DNA of 64,000 nt, taken from contig NC_089423.1 of the NCBI RefSeq assembly GCF_013426205.1, forward strand, positions 6,076,001 through 6,140,000, given 5' to 3'. Positions 21,828 to 33,752 of the stretch are shown one piece after another. A program made the translations under genes and the position numbers. Under the pieces are notes generated by a model that saw only the letters and a list, made by a program, of their open reading frames with translations, was not told the origin of the DNA and searched no databases. Origin of the DNA: Metarhizium brunneum (Eukaryota; Ascomycota; Sordariomycetes; Hypocreales; Clavicipitaceae). Positions within the stretch are counted from its first letter, which is position 1. Each line of letters begins with the position of its first letter.

Positions 21828-22961
21828 TTACATATAGGATATTACTCTCTTAAGCACTCTCTGGCAATATGATTTTTCCTCCTCAGTGCTACTAGACACC
21901 AGAGTCTTGCTTGCTTCAACACGTCTTTCTCGCGATTCGCCAAGGCTCAAAGGATGCTTTGCAAAAAAGTCGAGGATCATCGGGGTTGCATTAAAACTCG
22001 CGACATGATGGCCATGTTTTTTATTATCGATATTAGGCAACGTACTTGGCCAATCATGGCCGATGGCAGAGTCGTAGACATGCTCGACCAGTCCAGCCTT
22101 GCTCCCCTGCCCAAAGGTGTAGAGAACAGTATTTTGAGAAACGTGAGTAGTGGTGTTGTCGGTTTCCAGCCCATCGAGGGAGGCCCATTGTCGGATAAAG
22201 TGTGGGATGGCAGGAAGGCATTCCTTCTTGCGGCTACCGCCTTGGTAAGAAATGACTGTGTCCTCGCCACCGTGAAACTCAAGGAAGGGCACGTCCGCCC
22301 TGCTGGGATGGCATGGAAATTTCACGGTTTGGGGCCTACAAGGGTGCGAGTCGATGTAAAAGGCGCCGGAAACAGGTGCGAATGCTGCGATGCGGCTAGA
22401 TAGCCCCGGATCACAGGCTAATAGATTGCAGAACCCCCCACCGTCCGATTTACCTGTCGTCGATATGCGCGCAGGGTCAATGCAATACTGATCCTGAACA
22501 TGGTCAAGTATATCGGATGTGAACAGGATATCGTCAGTCGTCGCGCCAGGAACGCCTTGCCATGTTTCCTTGTGCTTGTCAGCATTTCCCTCGTAGCGAA
22601 TCAAGCAGCAGGATGAAATGACTCTTCTTACATCAATTCCCTGTGGATAGATTACAATCGCAGCCGAGTTGAATTCTGGATTTGTTAATTGATCCAGCTT
22701 TAATTGGTCCTCTGCACATCTACCGCCACCGTGATATGATAGAACCGCAGCAGCGGGAGTGTCTGAATGGTACTTCGGAGGTATCGAGAGGAGAAAGGTG
22801 CGTTGTTTCCCACCACTTTTTATATGGATGGTAGAGACTCCTCCGGTGAGCTGGCCTTTGGGCAAGGGCTTGTAACATCCGGCAGGCAACGCAGGAGAAC
22901 CCCCGCTGGGTAGCGCAGAGGCTCCTATTAGCGTAAACAGGAACGCAAAGGTGAGCAGCAT
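21828..22961 (-). CDS. Secreted feruloyl esterase (CE1/LpqC-like)
   Basis: Exons are 22961-22632 and 22568-21828. The 63-nt intron (GTAAGA, CTGAC branch, AAG acceptor) is in frame and stop-free; its removal joins YPQGID to ETWQGVPGATTDD, the family sequence. The start is the ATG at 22961, giving signal peptide MLLTFAFLFTLIGASA; an upstream in-frame ATG at 23168 would bury it. The alpha/beta-hydrolase core shows YHGGGR (oxyanion region), GKSDGGGF with the nucleophile Ser, GGEDTVISYQGG with the likely Asp, and GHDWPS with the likely His. The product should release ferulic or related acids from plant cell wall esters. The last 40 or so residues (SRERRVEASKTL onward) extend past the usual C-terminus and are charged. 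Convergent with PAD across the minisatellite. Confidence 0.87.
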   Translation of the reverse strand: MLLTFAFLFTLIGASALPSGGSPALPAGCYKPLPKGQLTGGVSTIHIKSGGKQRTFLLSIPPKYHSDTPAAAVLSYHGGGRCAEDQLKLDQLTNPEFNSAAIVIYPQGIDVRRVISSCCLIRYEGNADKHKETWQGVPGATTDDILFTSDILDHVQDQYCIDPARISTTGKSDGGGFCNLLACDPGLSSRIAAFAPVSGAFYIDSHPCRPQTVKFPCHPSRADVPFLEFHGGEDTVISYQGGSRKKECLPAIPHFIRQWASLDGLETDNTTTHVSQNTVLYTFGQGSKAGLVEHVYDSAIGHDWPSTLPNIDNKKHGHHVASFNATPMILDFFAKHPLSLGESRERRVEASKTLVSSSTEEEKSYCQRVLKRVISYM

Positions 22962-24125
22962 TGTCTTGGGCAGAGTGTGAGTAGAAATGTTTTGCTTTCC
23001 AGGACCTTGTTCTTTCGGCGTGGAGGAGGGGAAGAGACGCAATTGCAAACATACAAGATAGAATCCACAAGCTATATATTTGGAACCGGCACACAGCTCG
23101 CATAGCAGGCTTCTTTGGACGTGCAGCTTCGCTCGCCTGAAATGGCATCTTAGATCAGCGCTAGTCATTGCGCACAGGGCTCACATGCATGCATGTTGCA
23201 TTATCGAGAGCCGGTGCCTTCGGGAGCTTGGGGACAGATGCTTTCTTTCGTGGTCGTGTTGCCAACCTAAATGCGCCGAAGTTGCCGGTGTCCTTTTCGC
23301 CAACGACGGCTCGGCATTCATTTTGGAGCCAGTATGTCTTCAAACTTGGCATCATGTGGCAACCATTGGCGGCTACCCCAAAGTTAAACGTGCTTCATAA
23401 GTATCAATCGACACACACCGATACATCCTGCTCCAAGATGGAGCCAGTAGTACGCGTGATGGTGGAAAAAAGATGTCCGATATTCAGCGAAACTGCATTT
23501 TTTGAAAAGAGAGGCTCAATTTCGTCTCGAACGAATAAAACGACGCCAGTTCGGTAGTGAATAGTTGAATGGCGTGAAAGAAGGCTGGGGTTTTCGGCAC
23601 TCGAGCACGTTGCTGCTTTGAAGTGCCTCAGGCAACAAGGCTGCTGCTCCACCTCTCAACGGTCAACTACGCCAGCTAAACTCTGTAGCTGCGTGGTTGG
23701 CAGTGGCGGGGAAAGTCTAGAAGCACATCACCTGGTCAGACGACAGAGAAGTATGGACTGGCAAGCTCATCAACGTCATTACATTGCAGTGAAACGCTGT
23801 ACCGCAACGCCTCTGCACGCCCGCCTTCCCGGCTCATCTGTTGCAGCCTATTGCGAGTTAGGTCCTGCGTGATCTTCAGGGTTGGAGTACCACAGCTCAA
23901 GCGGCATCCTACATCGATGGAGACTTACCAGTCCCTTTACCGAAATCATAGAGACAATACTGATTCTTAGAACGTCGTAGTCACAGCAATCAATGTGCAG
24001 AAGACACACCACTGACAGGGCAGAAGAAGAAGATGATGATGAGTCATATATGCATCTATGCTATGCGACAACCCAGAATGAGCTAAAAATAAATCAAAAA
24101 TAAATCGCTTTTATATGCCAGCCAC
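22962..24125. other. Intergenic
   Basis: Promoter of the feruloyl esterase on one side and 3' flank of the phosphate symporter on the other. Nothing else recognised. Confidence 0.55.
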
Positions 24126-26092
24126 TCAGTTATTAAAGTGAGGAGTGTTGAGTAGAATACCCATCAGACAGCCACCGATCAAGCCTGCAATGGGAATGGT
24201 CATAAACCAAGAAAAGACTAACAAGCCAACTCGTTGCCAGTTAACAGCCTTAAAGGTGCCATTGCAGAGGCCAACGCCAACCGTGGCTCCTGTAATGCAC
24301 ATGGATGTCGAAACTGGAAGCGAATACTGTGAGAAAACGAGCACCGTAATAGCAGCACCCATTTCCATGGAGGAGCCTCGGCTAGGTGAGTGGTACGTGA
24401 TTTTATTACCCATGACTTAAAACATGTTAGCGTCTTGTGTGTGGGATCCGAGAAGGTGGGAATCATATGCCTTACCCTTCATAATGTTATAACCGTACGT
24501 GATAAAACCGATACAGATGGTCAATGCTATAACAGCAATCTGCCATAGTTCCACAGGCGAGCTGGACGTCAGAGCCTGGCCAGTAGACCACGCAGAGTAC
24601 ATGGCGGCCCAGACACCAACAGCATTACCGACGTCGTTGGCGCCGTGGGCAAAAGAGGCCGTACAGGCAGTAATGACTTGGACAAACGAGTACAAGTACT
24701 CAACCTCGTTGGGATACTTGGTCGCCTTGTCATAAACGCGCTGCATGCGGCGGCCCTCGGGGGTGCCCTCGATACCGACTTGGGCAGTATGGATGTCATA
24801 ATGCATACCATAGAGAAGGGCAACGACAACCATGGCGGGAATACGCTTGCAGAGAGCAATCATATTATGCGTCTCATAAAGAGATCCGGCGCCCATGGGG
24901 TTAGCATGCAGCGTCCGCATCGCCCAGCCAAGGGGACCGCGGGTCTTCCTAAGCTTGGCGTGGTGACGCTCTCTTGCTTCGGCCATAAGCCTCTGGTAGC
25001 CTTGTTGATTGCATTCCGCCAAGATGAGTTTCTTTTCGGCAACATTGTTGGCAGGATGCACAGGCGTGCCGGGCTTCTCGCCATCGGTGACGGTACCGGA
25101 CGCCCCTTTTGTGTCAAAGACTCCCGCATCTGACTGGCTGTTGTCGTCACTGACTTCACCGTGATGGACGACGGCATAGTCAGGCACCTTGGCCTCTACT
25201 GCATCTTCTGGGGGCTGACGGCTAAAGAGAAGAGGGCCGTAGACGACATGCTTCCATGAAACTGTGTAATCCTTCTTGAGCACTTTGGCATGAACGAATG
25301 GCACAAAGAAGAGTGCAGCCAGTACGAACAGGCTCCATCCGACTCCGAGAGTGACGGCGGCAATATACCAAGCTGGCTTTTTATCCAGGCCAAGTCTTGG
25401 GGAGCCCTTGTAGACGACGGAAAGGGTGCAAATAACACCAGCGATTAGGAAGAAGAAGGGCGACGTCCAAACAGCCCAGGGGATAGGGTTCTTTCGAACG
25501 TGAACAACCAATTTGATGAGCATAAAGATAATGGCACCAAAGCAGGCAGAGATGGCCGGCGCCATGCCAAGGCCGGCAAAGATGGCACCAAGACCTTTAC
25601 CATTATTCCATCCCCACTGGACGCCAGAAGCACCGACGGTGGCCACGCCGACACCAGCGATGGATGAAATAAGAGAGTAGGTAGATGAGACGTGGGCTGA
25701 GTGTCGGGTACACCATTGAACCCAGAGAGATGCGCCAGCGGCGGCACATGTGAAGGCCAGTAGCTGGACGCCAGGGTTGTTCTGAAACGCGGACAGAGGG
25801 ATGATTCCATTCTTGATGGTCGACGCGGTTCGGGCACCTACAGTCAGAGCACCGAGCATTTCAAACACAACGCACAGGACCATGGCCTGTCTGTATGTCA
25901 CAGACCGTGAGGACACGCTGGTCGCCCAAGCATTGGCGACATCATCTATTGGTGAACCCCGTGTTAGCTAAATCTCTGGGCACGCAGCCAAGAACCTGTC
26001 AAATCACACATACTTGCACCGTTGTTGAAGGCTTCGAGCAAGGCAAAGCCAGTGCCGATGACAAACACGTACGTGTACTCGGTGAGCACCAT
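24126..26092 (-). CDS. Sodium/phosphate symporter (Pho89/PHO-4 family)
   Basis: Three exons on the minus strand: 26092-26014, 25945-24476 and 24415-24126, 612 residues. Splicing exon 1 to 2 rebuilds the PiT signature EAFNNGANDVANAWATSVSS; the second signature copy FAHGANDVGNAVGVWAA is in exon 2. Exon 3 joins IMK-VMGNKITYHSPSRGSS, the family's conserved C-terminal block. About ten to twelve hydrophobic helices flank a central hydrophilic loop (about residues 260-380) rich in charged residues. Function: high-affinity uptake of inorganic phosphate driven by sodium (or protons) at the plasma membrane, normally induced by phosphate starvation at alkaline pH in yeast and Neurospora relatives. Introns are 68 and 60 nt, the first with a GCTAACAC branch site. 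No Pho4-type site was confidently identified upstream. Confidence 0.94.
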
Positions 26093-27729
26093 GTTGTCTG
26101 CTGTCCGGAGCTTGTTCTTCGGCCGCGAATTGCCCAGGTGTAAGCTGGGAGGAAAGAAACTGACGACTGGGTACGGGTATGATCTGGTCTCTGTCCACCG
26201 GGCAGGAGCAAATGCTTTTATTATATGTACTGGCCTCCATAGTGTCCTGTATGTGCTCCGCAACTCACTCCCACGTTTCCATGTGGTTGAACGGCTGACG
26301 GCCCTTCGACGTTCGGTGTCTGCTTCTGGTGAGCCAAGGAGCCAAGGCGATAGTGGCGACAAGCTGCTCCAGCACGGAGAATTGCCCTTGTCCAATGAGC
26401 GAATTGCAGGCTTACAATTAAGCTTAATGCGGGCTTGGGGGGCTTGAGTCGGCACGTCTTGGCAGTCCCGCTGCATTGGCAGATCAACCTCCAGGCTCGC
26501 CAATCACATACACATGGAATCCCACGTGTAGGAGAAGCACACCAAGGAGCGCGCAGAGGTTGGGCGTGCCAGGTATTTTTTGTAATTTTTCAGTCGGCCT
26601 TTCTTCCTGACAGGGCAAGAGGTCATGCTGCGTTTTTCGCGTCCGTGTTTGAAAGCGTTTCGGAGAGCTGGACGTTTGCCCACGTGTCTACCGACGTCCC
26701 TAAACGGCATGATCTAGACCCGGTAGACCTCGCTGACTCCGTTGCGCACAAGTTTTATCATCTTGTCTCGGCCTGTTTCTCCTGAAAGCCCACGTTGACA
26801 GCACAAAATCTTGCATGAGCATGTAATCTCTCATTCGGCCACTTGCTGTATTTGGTCCGTCGATGACATCCAGGTGAAGCCGCCTGCCCCCGCATTGTGA
26901 TACTACTGTGTAAACGTCCTTTGTATGGAGTACATATACGGAGAGGCCGGTCCATGTCCCGGCCCTCGAGGTTCCTTCACTTGGACTGGCCCAGGTGGAG
27001 CGCAAACCGGAGTATGGTTTGTACACCGAGTATCGAGTAATGGCACAGGGGTGTCCCAGAAAACAAAGAATCTCCATGTCTCTGTTGTATGGCCCGTTCT
27101 GACAAGAGAGGCAGGCAGTCGGCTCTCGAGATTCGGTATACGAACACGGCAACGAAGATGAGAACAATTGGCAGGCACTAACTAGCCGCAGAGTCGCAGA
27201 ATATCCTTCCCAAATACTAGAAGCGCTAGTCTTGAAACCGTTGCCCACCAGGACGAGTTTGCGCAGATTCCGGAGTGTGCTAAGTAAACAAGAAACTCCT
27301 GGGGTGCTCATCGCCGCCAGTTAGTTATATGCAACATGTGTCTGCCAACAACTCGTCGGATCTCGGCGGCTGCATTTGCCTATTTCGCTAACCCGGACAC
27401 TTACAAGACACAAGCGTTGCAACAATGCCCATCGGGCGAGGAACTAAGGCGCCTTTCCCTTCCAGCCACTCGTATGCTTTCCTCACCGACACGCCATTTT
27501 GGTGTTGCGCTAAGCTCAGCCTCAGCCTCATGTGCTAGAACAGCCGCGGCTGTTGCTGTCTTCGGAGAGTAAGCTCATGAGGCGGGGGATCTGCATCGAA
27601 CTAATAATCAATACAGCCTCGGCTTCGGCTGTGGCATTAGAACGACTAGATTGACTCATATTCGACTAAGCAACGGGTAACTTACTTTGCCAGATTGATT
27701 GATTCAATACAAGACAGCAATTGCCCAAT
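26093..27729. other. Divergent intergenic region, 1.6 kb
   Basis: Contains the promoters of the phosphate symporter (leftward) and the thioesterase (rightward). Several minus-strand frames are short and composition-driven. No repeat or RNA gene recognised. Confidence 0.55.
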
Positions 27730-28846
27730 ATGCCTCAAGATATACTGAAGCAAGCACGTGCGACATTTTCTGAAGCCACCAAAGTTGAACAGCTAGATTC
27801 GCACACTTACAAAATCAACCTCCACAGCGACTATTGCGTCGGTAAAGGCAGGCAATGGCTTCCATCTTCTGTCTTGCGAGGCAAAACTTTGTTCTAACTG
27901 CAGGGTCACAGTCCCCAACGGAGGCTACACAGCATCATGCATGCTCGTTGCGGCCAACAGACACCTCGCTTCACGTGGACAGCCCGACACATTCACAGCC
28001 CACTTTGAGTATCCCAATCGAACATCGTCTGGGCCTGCCGTTATCGTGATCGATGAAGTGAAGCTAGGCCGGACGCTTTCGACCTTGCACCTTACCCTCT
28101 GGCAAGGCGACCTGCTCGCCAATGCACCCTGGGTCAACACGTCGGCTTCTCGCCGCACCGTGCTCGGCTACACAACCCATACCAACTTGAGTACCTTCAC
28201 AGGCATATCGATGCCCACGGGATATGAGGGGACTCCAGCCGCTTCACTGCCTCCAGTCCCTGAGTTCGCGGCTCTCAAGGCAACCGGCTCGGACCGTGTA
28301 TGGGAACAGAGCAAATGGCCCGGGGTGTTGAAGACTTCAGCATCCAACGGAAACTGGAGGTTTTTCTTGCCTCGCCAGGGGCCCTTGAGTCCCGGCGTAC
28401 TGGACATGTGGGTGTGCCTGGCGAATGGGGAGAACATCACGCAGAGCACTTTGCCATACGCAGCAGATGCGTTCCCACACAGTCTTCACACATTCCTGAC
28501 CACGCCCAAAATGCGCGGGCTGTTGGAACCGCCGCCGCCGGACAAAGTGGAGGATGCGGCAACAAGGGGGGCGCGAGAAGAAGTGGCTCGGAGGAATAGA
28601 CAACGCGGAAGCATGTGGTTCCCGACGGTGCTGCTGAACCTGGAGGCGAAAACGAGGCTACCGAAGGAGGGCGTCGAATGGCTGGCGGTAAGGGTAACGG
28701 CGAAGCAAATAAAGGACGGCAGGTTTGATCTCGACGTTGTGATGAGAGATGCTGACGGTGAGTTGGTGGCGTTGAGTCAACAAGTTGCTCTCATGGTGAG
28801 CTGGGAACGGAATGTTGGCAAGAAACGCAAGGAGGCAGCGCTGTAG
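27730..28846 (+). CDS. Acyl-CoA thioesterase-like double-hotdog protein
   Basis: Exons are 27730-27841 and 27912-28846, 348 residues. Two acceptors are possible; the one at 27911 keeps frame and gives the family sequence DYCV-VPNGGYTASCML. The first hotdog (residues 1-150) has PNGGYTAS and the acyl-pocket stretch LGRTLSTLHLTLWQGD. The second hotdog holds LDMWVCLANGE, FPHSLHTFL and SMWFPTVLLNLEAKTRLP. This is the fungal TesB/4HBT_3-like thioesterase superfamily, expected to hydrolyse a CoA thioester, though substrate and compartment are not evident and no targeting signal is seen. The C-terminus ends with a lysine-rich stretch (GKKRKEAAL). Some members sit in secondary-metabolite clusters, but no cluster genes are adjacent here. 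Confidence 0.85.
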
Positions 28847-30186
28847 TTTTGCAGGGGGTTGATCCGGGGGGGCATTATGACTGCCTAGGGACGGAGTAGA
28901 GTCGCATTGATTCGACTCGAGTTCAATGTTGGGACGGCCGCGAAGATTAGATCCTAGAGTTCAGAGGTTGACCACTACTGAGAAGTGCCAACGGATCAAT
29001 TCCAGCAACTGTCGGTAACTTCTACTCCGTACTAGTAGCATCAAATAGCCGCATGGCCGCTTGACTGTCCAGGCACTGCATGATGTGTCTGGTAGTGGTG
29101 CTGCCCACCGAGTCTACAACCAGTCCACGCTGTTCCGTACCTGCCAATTTCTTTCAATGTTTAGTCATCCTCCCGAGTCCCTCACCTGGTGTTGGTCGCT
29201 TCAATGTCAAACTTCACCAAGTGATTGATTCTTCTCGTTTTCAACAAGAGATGGCGTCTAAGCGTTTTCTCCTCACTTCTTGCCCACTCAATTGCTTGAC
29301 AAACAAGTTTCAACTCCTCCCTTGGAGCATTTCCTTTCCACGAATATCTGAGAGCAATTTTGAATCATGATGCGCACAGTGCCCGGAAAGAAGCCATGTT
29401 CGTCTGAGTTTGATCCTCACGTCGTGGTCAAGGTCCCAGGAAGTTTTGTCACGGCATCCACCCTGTCCTTCTGTAGTATGTACATGCAGTGATTTTTCTC
29501 CACAGGCAACGGCATCTCCTGGAGTACGTGCGAGGTGCCACCCTAGCAATGTTTAATCGTTGTACTTACTAACTGCGTCATCAGCTGTGTTCGCTTTGCT
29601 CGAACAAAGCAATTATATCAAGACCAATGCTGCACCCATCACCGTTCCACTGCGACAGCAACTACTGCCACACCCTGAAGGTGACCAACAACGGAAAACT
29701 CAATAGCCAGCGCTAGCATGGCTCAAAACCACTCGGCAGATAATTTTCCTTCCAAAAAAAAAAAAGCCTTTCTGTCAGAACCTAGAGAAAAATGGACTGC
29801 TACAAATGCCTTCTTTGGAGAGCCTGGGAACTCAGATTCTCTTAAGAGTGGTGTGGACACTGTCGATAAATGGGCACTCGAGGGGATCAAAGAGTGTTAA
29901 GTGTAAACGTCCAACTTTTCCCATCTAACAGCCTAGGGCATGCCCAAGCGGTAAAAGCGTCAATCACTGTTTCGACTGCGAAAAACGAGTGAACGGGATG
30001 AGGCTTTGGCTCCTGGCCCATTAGCAGCCAGCCACTTTATGCAAATCCCCCCTGACCAAAACCTTAAAATCCGGCACAGATGCTCAAAAAGGAATTGATG
30101 GCAACCATCGACTTACCCCGTCTTCTCTCAAGTCTCAAGATTTTTACACCAGATTTGCTACAAACACCTTTAGCAAAACGCGAAAT
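28847..30186. other. Intergenic
   Basis: Contains TACTCCGTA at 29023-29031 and a related ACGGAGTA near 28891. A 60-codon frame at 29718-29900 has no resemblance to a family and includes an A-rich run. Otherwise nothing seen. Confidence 0.5.
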
Positions 30187-30816
30187 ATGGCTTCCAAAAA
30201 GACAGTCGCTCTCATCACGGGCAGTACCCGAAAAGTACGCCTCGGTCCCTTCTTCACAACCTACGTGAGAGACATGATTGCCCCCCATTGCCCCACCTTG
30301 TCCTTGGAGATCGTCGACTTGGCCGACCAAGGGCTGCCCATTCTCGACGAGACCAACCCGGCGGCCGGGCAGCCCGCGGATGACCCTACGTCCCATTACG
30401 AGCACGAGCACACGAGGAAGTGGTCCGCCGTGGTGCGCAAGTACGACGCCTTCATCTTTGTCACGCCAGAGTACAACCGCAGCGTGCCGGCCGGGTTGAA
30501 GAATGCGCTCGACTTTTTGTTCCATGAGTGGAACGGTAAACCCGCCGGCGTCGTGTCCTATGGTGGAAGAGAAGGCGCCAGGGCGTCGGCTCATCTGCGA
30601 GACATCTTGGCTGCCTTGAAGTTAGTCGTGTTGCCCACGGCCCCGGGGTTGAGCACATCCCGCCGGATGCTGCCCTATGTTGGAGAGCACAAATCCGTGT
30701 CGGACGATGATAGGCAGCGGTGGAAGGAGTCTGGTGCCGAAGCGCAGATTGTGGCATTGGCACAAGAGTTGGTGGCAGAGCTGGAAGGGGCAAGCAAAGC
30801 AGCTCTCTCTAACTAG
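30187..30816 (+). CDS. NADPH-dependent FMN reductase
   Basis: A 209-residue intronless frame with a flavodoxin-like fold. The start MASKKTVALITGSTRK gives the phosphate-binding loop (GSTR). The middle contains FVTPEYNRSVPAGLKNALDF, the NAD(P)H:FMN reductase signature, then KPAGVVSYGGREGARA, the second flavin loop. The typical length is about 190-210 residues, so the gene looks complete. It should reduce FMN or quinone-type substrates in the cytosol. Convergent with the amidohydrolase downstream, with a 200-base gap. Confidence 0.92.
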   Translation: MASKKTVALITGSTRKVRLGPFFTTYVRDMIAPHCPTLSLEIVDLADQGLPILDETNPAAGQPADDPTSHYEHEHTRKWSAVVRKYDAFIFVTPEYNRSVPAGLKNALDFLFHEWNGKPAGVVSYGGREGARASAHLRDILAALKLVVLPTAPGLSTSRRMLPYVGEHKSVSDDDRQRWKESGAEAQIVALAQELVAELEGASKAALSN

Positions 30817-31016
30817 GTCCTGGCCTAGTTTGTCCATCGGCCAAATACACGGATTACTATGGTGTTGGAATGAATGAATAGCCACGTATAAAGAAAACGC
30901 GAGGGCCACGATTTGAAAACGTATTTTGAGAAACTACACCGCCATGTTTATTCCATCTGTTTTTTCATTCACTGGCGGTCCTTGGGGCATTCACTTGCGC
31001 CTGTTGACTGAGCCTC

Positions 31017-32474
31017 TCACAACTCCTCTCCCCAAGGACCAATTCCCGGACCTTTAAACAGCTTTCCGCCCTTCCATACCCATCCAATATTGCTCTTCTT
31101 CTGCAGCACTTTCACATCCTCTACTGGATTGTCACAAACACCAATCATGTCAGCCTCATAGCCGGCCTTTAGTTGGCCCGTCAGAGGAGCCTGCCCAGCA
31201 ACAGTCAATGGCCCGTTGGCAGTGGCAGCCTTGATAGCCTCCAAGCTGGACATGCCGGCCTCGACAGCATATTGAAGCTCAATGGCCATGTTGAATCCGG
31301 GCTCGGTATCGGTCCCAAGCGCAATCGTGCAGCCTGCTTCGATGGCCTTTTTGTAACCTTCCAGGGAGTGCGTTCCAACCAACTTGGCCTTTTCCCACAT
31401 CTTCTTGGGCATCCCCTCGCCCTTGCTGTCGAGAAGCAGGTTGACAATCGTCCTGGTGCCTACAAATATGATTCCCCTGTCCTTAATCAGATCAATACAC
31501 TCTTGGTCAGCGAATGATACGTGTTCGACCGAGGTCACGCCCGCCTCAACGGCCTGGAGGATGCCCGGCTTCCCGTGGACGTGGGCGGCGACCGTCCTCT
31601 CCATTCTCTTCGCCTCGGACACGATTGTGTCCAGCTCTTCCCGGCTGAATTGGGCGTATAGAGGGTTATCGTCGCGCGACAGGACTCCGCCAGACGCCAT
31701 GACTTTGATGCACTTTGCTCCGCGGCGAATCTGCAGTCTGACCCCCCGACGACATTCATCAACCCCATCGACCAAGCAGCTCATACCGGCTCCGAATTGG
31801 CCGGCCTTGACCGACGCAACCCCCAGGTTCAGAAGAGCGTCTCCGGCCGGCAAGGCAAAAACATCACCGTGGCCAGCCAACTGGCTGAGACAGGCTCCGG
31901 CACTGTAAATGTTTGGGCCGATGATGACTCCGTCCTCGATTGCCTTGGATATTTCGCATCCAAAGCCTGCAAGGTCTCTCATGGACGTGTAGCCTCTTTG
32001 GATTGCGTCCCAACAGCCTCTTGCAAGACGTGCGCCAGCTGTAGTAGGGTGATCTGCGAGAAAGCTCAGGCCCGCCGAGCCCTCTTCTGCCTCCCTCTCG
32101 TCATTTGATCCGGCGAAATGCACATGGCAGTCCCAGAGGCCGGGCATCAGATAAGGCACATTGTGCAGTTTATGAGGCTTCTCGGTGTACTCGTTGGGGA
32201 GGTCGGCCTGTCGCCCAACCCAGTCGATAATCTTGTTCTTGACTACAAGAGCGGCATCCTTGATAGGCTCGCCGTCGCCCGGGATGAGCAGCTTTGTCGT
32301 CACGATTGTGTAGAAGACCTTCTTCACCCCTGCTTCCGGATCGTTGTCTTGCGATTGCGGGTGTCCTGTGCGGACGGCAATGCCAAACCCCGTGGAGTAG
32401 ATGCGCCTGGATACGTGCTGCGCGTCGTCGACCGACTCTGCGGATTCGGAATGGGGAATCACCCGTCTAGTCAT
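31017..32474 (-). CDS. Ochratoxinase-like metal-dependent amidohydrolase
   Basis: A 485-residue intronless frame in the imidazolonepropionase/Xaa-Pro dipeptidase branch of the amidohydrolase superfamily. The binuclear metal site is complete: MPGLWDCHVHF (His117, His119), the bridging Lys in GAKCIKVMASGG, His in AAHVHGKPG and VEHVSFAD, and the final Asp in IALGTDTEPG. The start of the mature domain (LLIPGDGEPIKDAALVVKNK), GHGDVFALPAG and the ending KGGKLFKGPGIGPWGE closely follow the fungal ochratoxinase pattern as I know it. That enzyme hydrolyses the amide bond of ochratoxin A and also has peptidase activity, so a detoxifying or peptidase role is plausible. The N-terminal 50 residues are variable and hydrophilic, with no signal peptide. 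The substrate is not proven. Confidence 0.88.
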   Translation of the reverse strand: MTRRVIPHSESAESVDDAQHVSRRIYSTGFGIAVRTGHPQSQDNDPEAGVKKVFYTIVTTKLLIPGDGEPIKDAALVVKNKIIDWVGRQADLPNEYTEKPHKLHNVPYLMPGLWDCHVHFAGSNDEREAEEGSAGLSFLADHPTTAGARLARGCWDAIQRGYTSMRDLAGFGCEISKAIEDGVIIGPNIYSAGACLSQLAGHGDVFALPAGDALLNLGVASVKAGQFGAGMSCLVDGVDECRRGVRLQIRRGAKCIKVMASGGVLSRDDNPLYAQFSREELDTIVSEAKRMERTVAAHVHGKPGILQAVEAGVTSVEHVSFADQECIDLIKDRGIIFVGTRTIVNLLLDSKGEGMPKKMWEKAKLVGTHSLEGYKKAIEAGCTIALGTDTEPGFNMAIELQYAVEAGMSSLEAIKAATANGPLTVAGQAPLTGQLKAGYEADMIGVCDNPVEDVKVLQKKSNIGWVWKGGKLFKGPGIGPWGEEL

Positions 32475-33752
32475 CTTTGGAGCTGCCTGAAGAACTACCC
32501 AGCTGGTTGTATACAGGAGAACACAAGCGAGAGAGGCTACAAGTTGGGCAGCGAGTTTGACGCGCCTTCAAGCATGCTCGCCAGCGGCCTTGAGAGGGGG
32601 AGGCATTCTGCCGCTTGCCGTTTTGGGACATCGAGTGTCCCAGGCTCCCAGCTAACATGGTAACAATTTCTACGACAACGGTTGGTTCCCTTCGATACCG
32701 GTACAATCTCTGGTGCAACCACACATCTTGCAAGAAATTCCACAGCGCAATACATTGACGTTCCTCCTGTTTTGGAGCCAAATTATACAAAAATCAAATC
32801 CGAGCATGGTGAGAGCAACAGCAGGAGCAAATCATTCACAATGTCATGTCGGCATCTCAGCCCCGCGGCAAAATCGGCGGGTACGGCAGCCGCATTGGCA
32901 ATATCCAGCCCGAAGGAAAATTCATGAATATCCTGTCAAAGCCGGTCGTGTTTTTCTTACACACGGATAACATGCCCAATGATAAAAATCGTTGGCACCG
33001 AAATCGCAGAAGCCGCTTATATGCGCAGGCGCAGTTCAAAAAGAATCCACTTGCAAAAAACACCATGCCATGTTCCAGAACGCCGAGTCGCCGACATGAT
33101 AAAAGTAAGCATAAAGACTTTATTGTCTTCCCGGAATCTTGGGCTGACTATTTGTCGCCTGTCAACTTGGCAAACCACCAATTGGATCAGCCCCAGCCGC
33201 CCCGGTGGCGATGCAGCCACGTCTGCTTTGGGATCATCGAACATGAGTTTGTCGTGTGAGCCAATGCCGAGCTATATAACGGGTTTGCCATCCCCATCTA
33301 CAACGCCCTGCCATTACGTGGTCCCGGAGGTAAGAGATGGGATGCTTCGGACCGTCGGTGTCCTCTCACACCACTGCCTCTGCGAATGGCTTGATCCAAG
33401 GCATATCGTTGGCCCGCCGTCCTCCGGCTTACGGTTGTACATCCGAGGACAACCGTTAGCAAGAGGGAAAACGAGACATGATCTGATGAAATACGTCTCA
33501 TGATTGTCCAGTGCCTTGCGAGGTCTGCCAGGATCACGGGGGGCGCAGAACTAGAGTCAGTCTAGAGTCTAGGAACTTGTTAGTTCAGCCATGGCACGAC
33601 AGACGGTGCTGATCTATAAAGCAGGCCGCTCTCCCCCCGACGTAATGAAGAAAATCATTCACCATCAAACATACATCATTCACTTGCCAAAAAAGCTCAT
33701 TCTTCTCTTGTCTCATACCACGACTTCAAGCCAAGACTCTTCTTTTCTCGCC
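32475..33752. other. Divergent intergenic region
   Basis: Promoters of the amidohydrolase (leftward) and the cysteine-rich secreted protein (rightward). A TATAAAG-type element lies near 33614. Nothing else seen. Confidence 0.55.

Noticed and set aside
30064..30594. 176-codon minus-strand frame
   Set aside because: Antisense to the FMN reductase, no recognisable motif.
24126..32474. Possible secondary-metabolite cluster (thioesterase, FMN reductase, amidohydrolase, transporter)
   Set aside because: No synthase, synthetase, terpene cyclase, P450 or cluster regulator is present.
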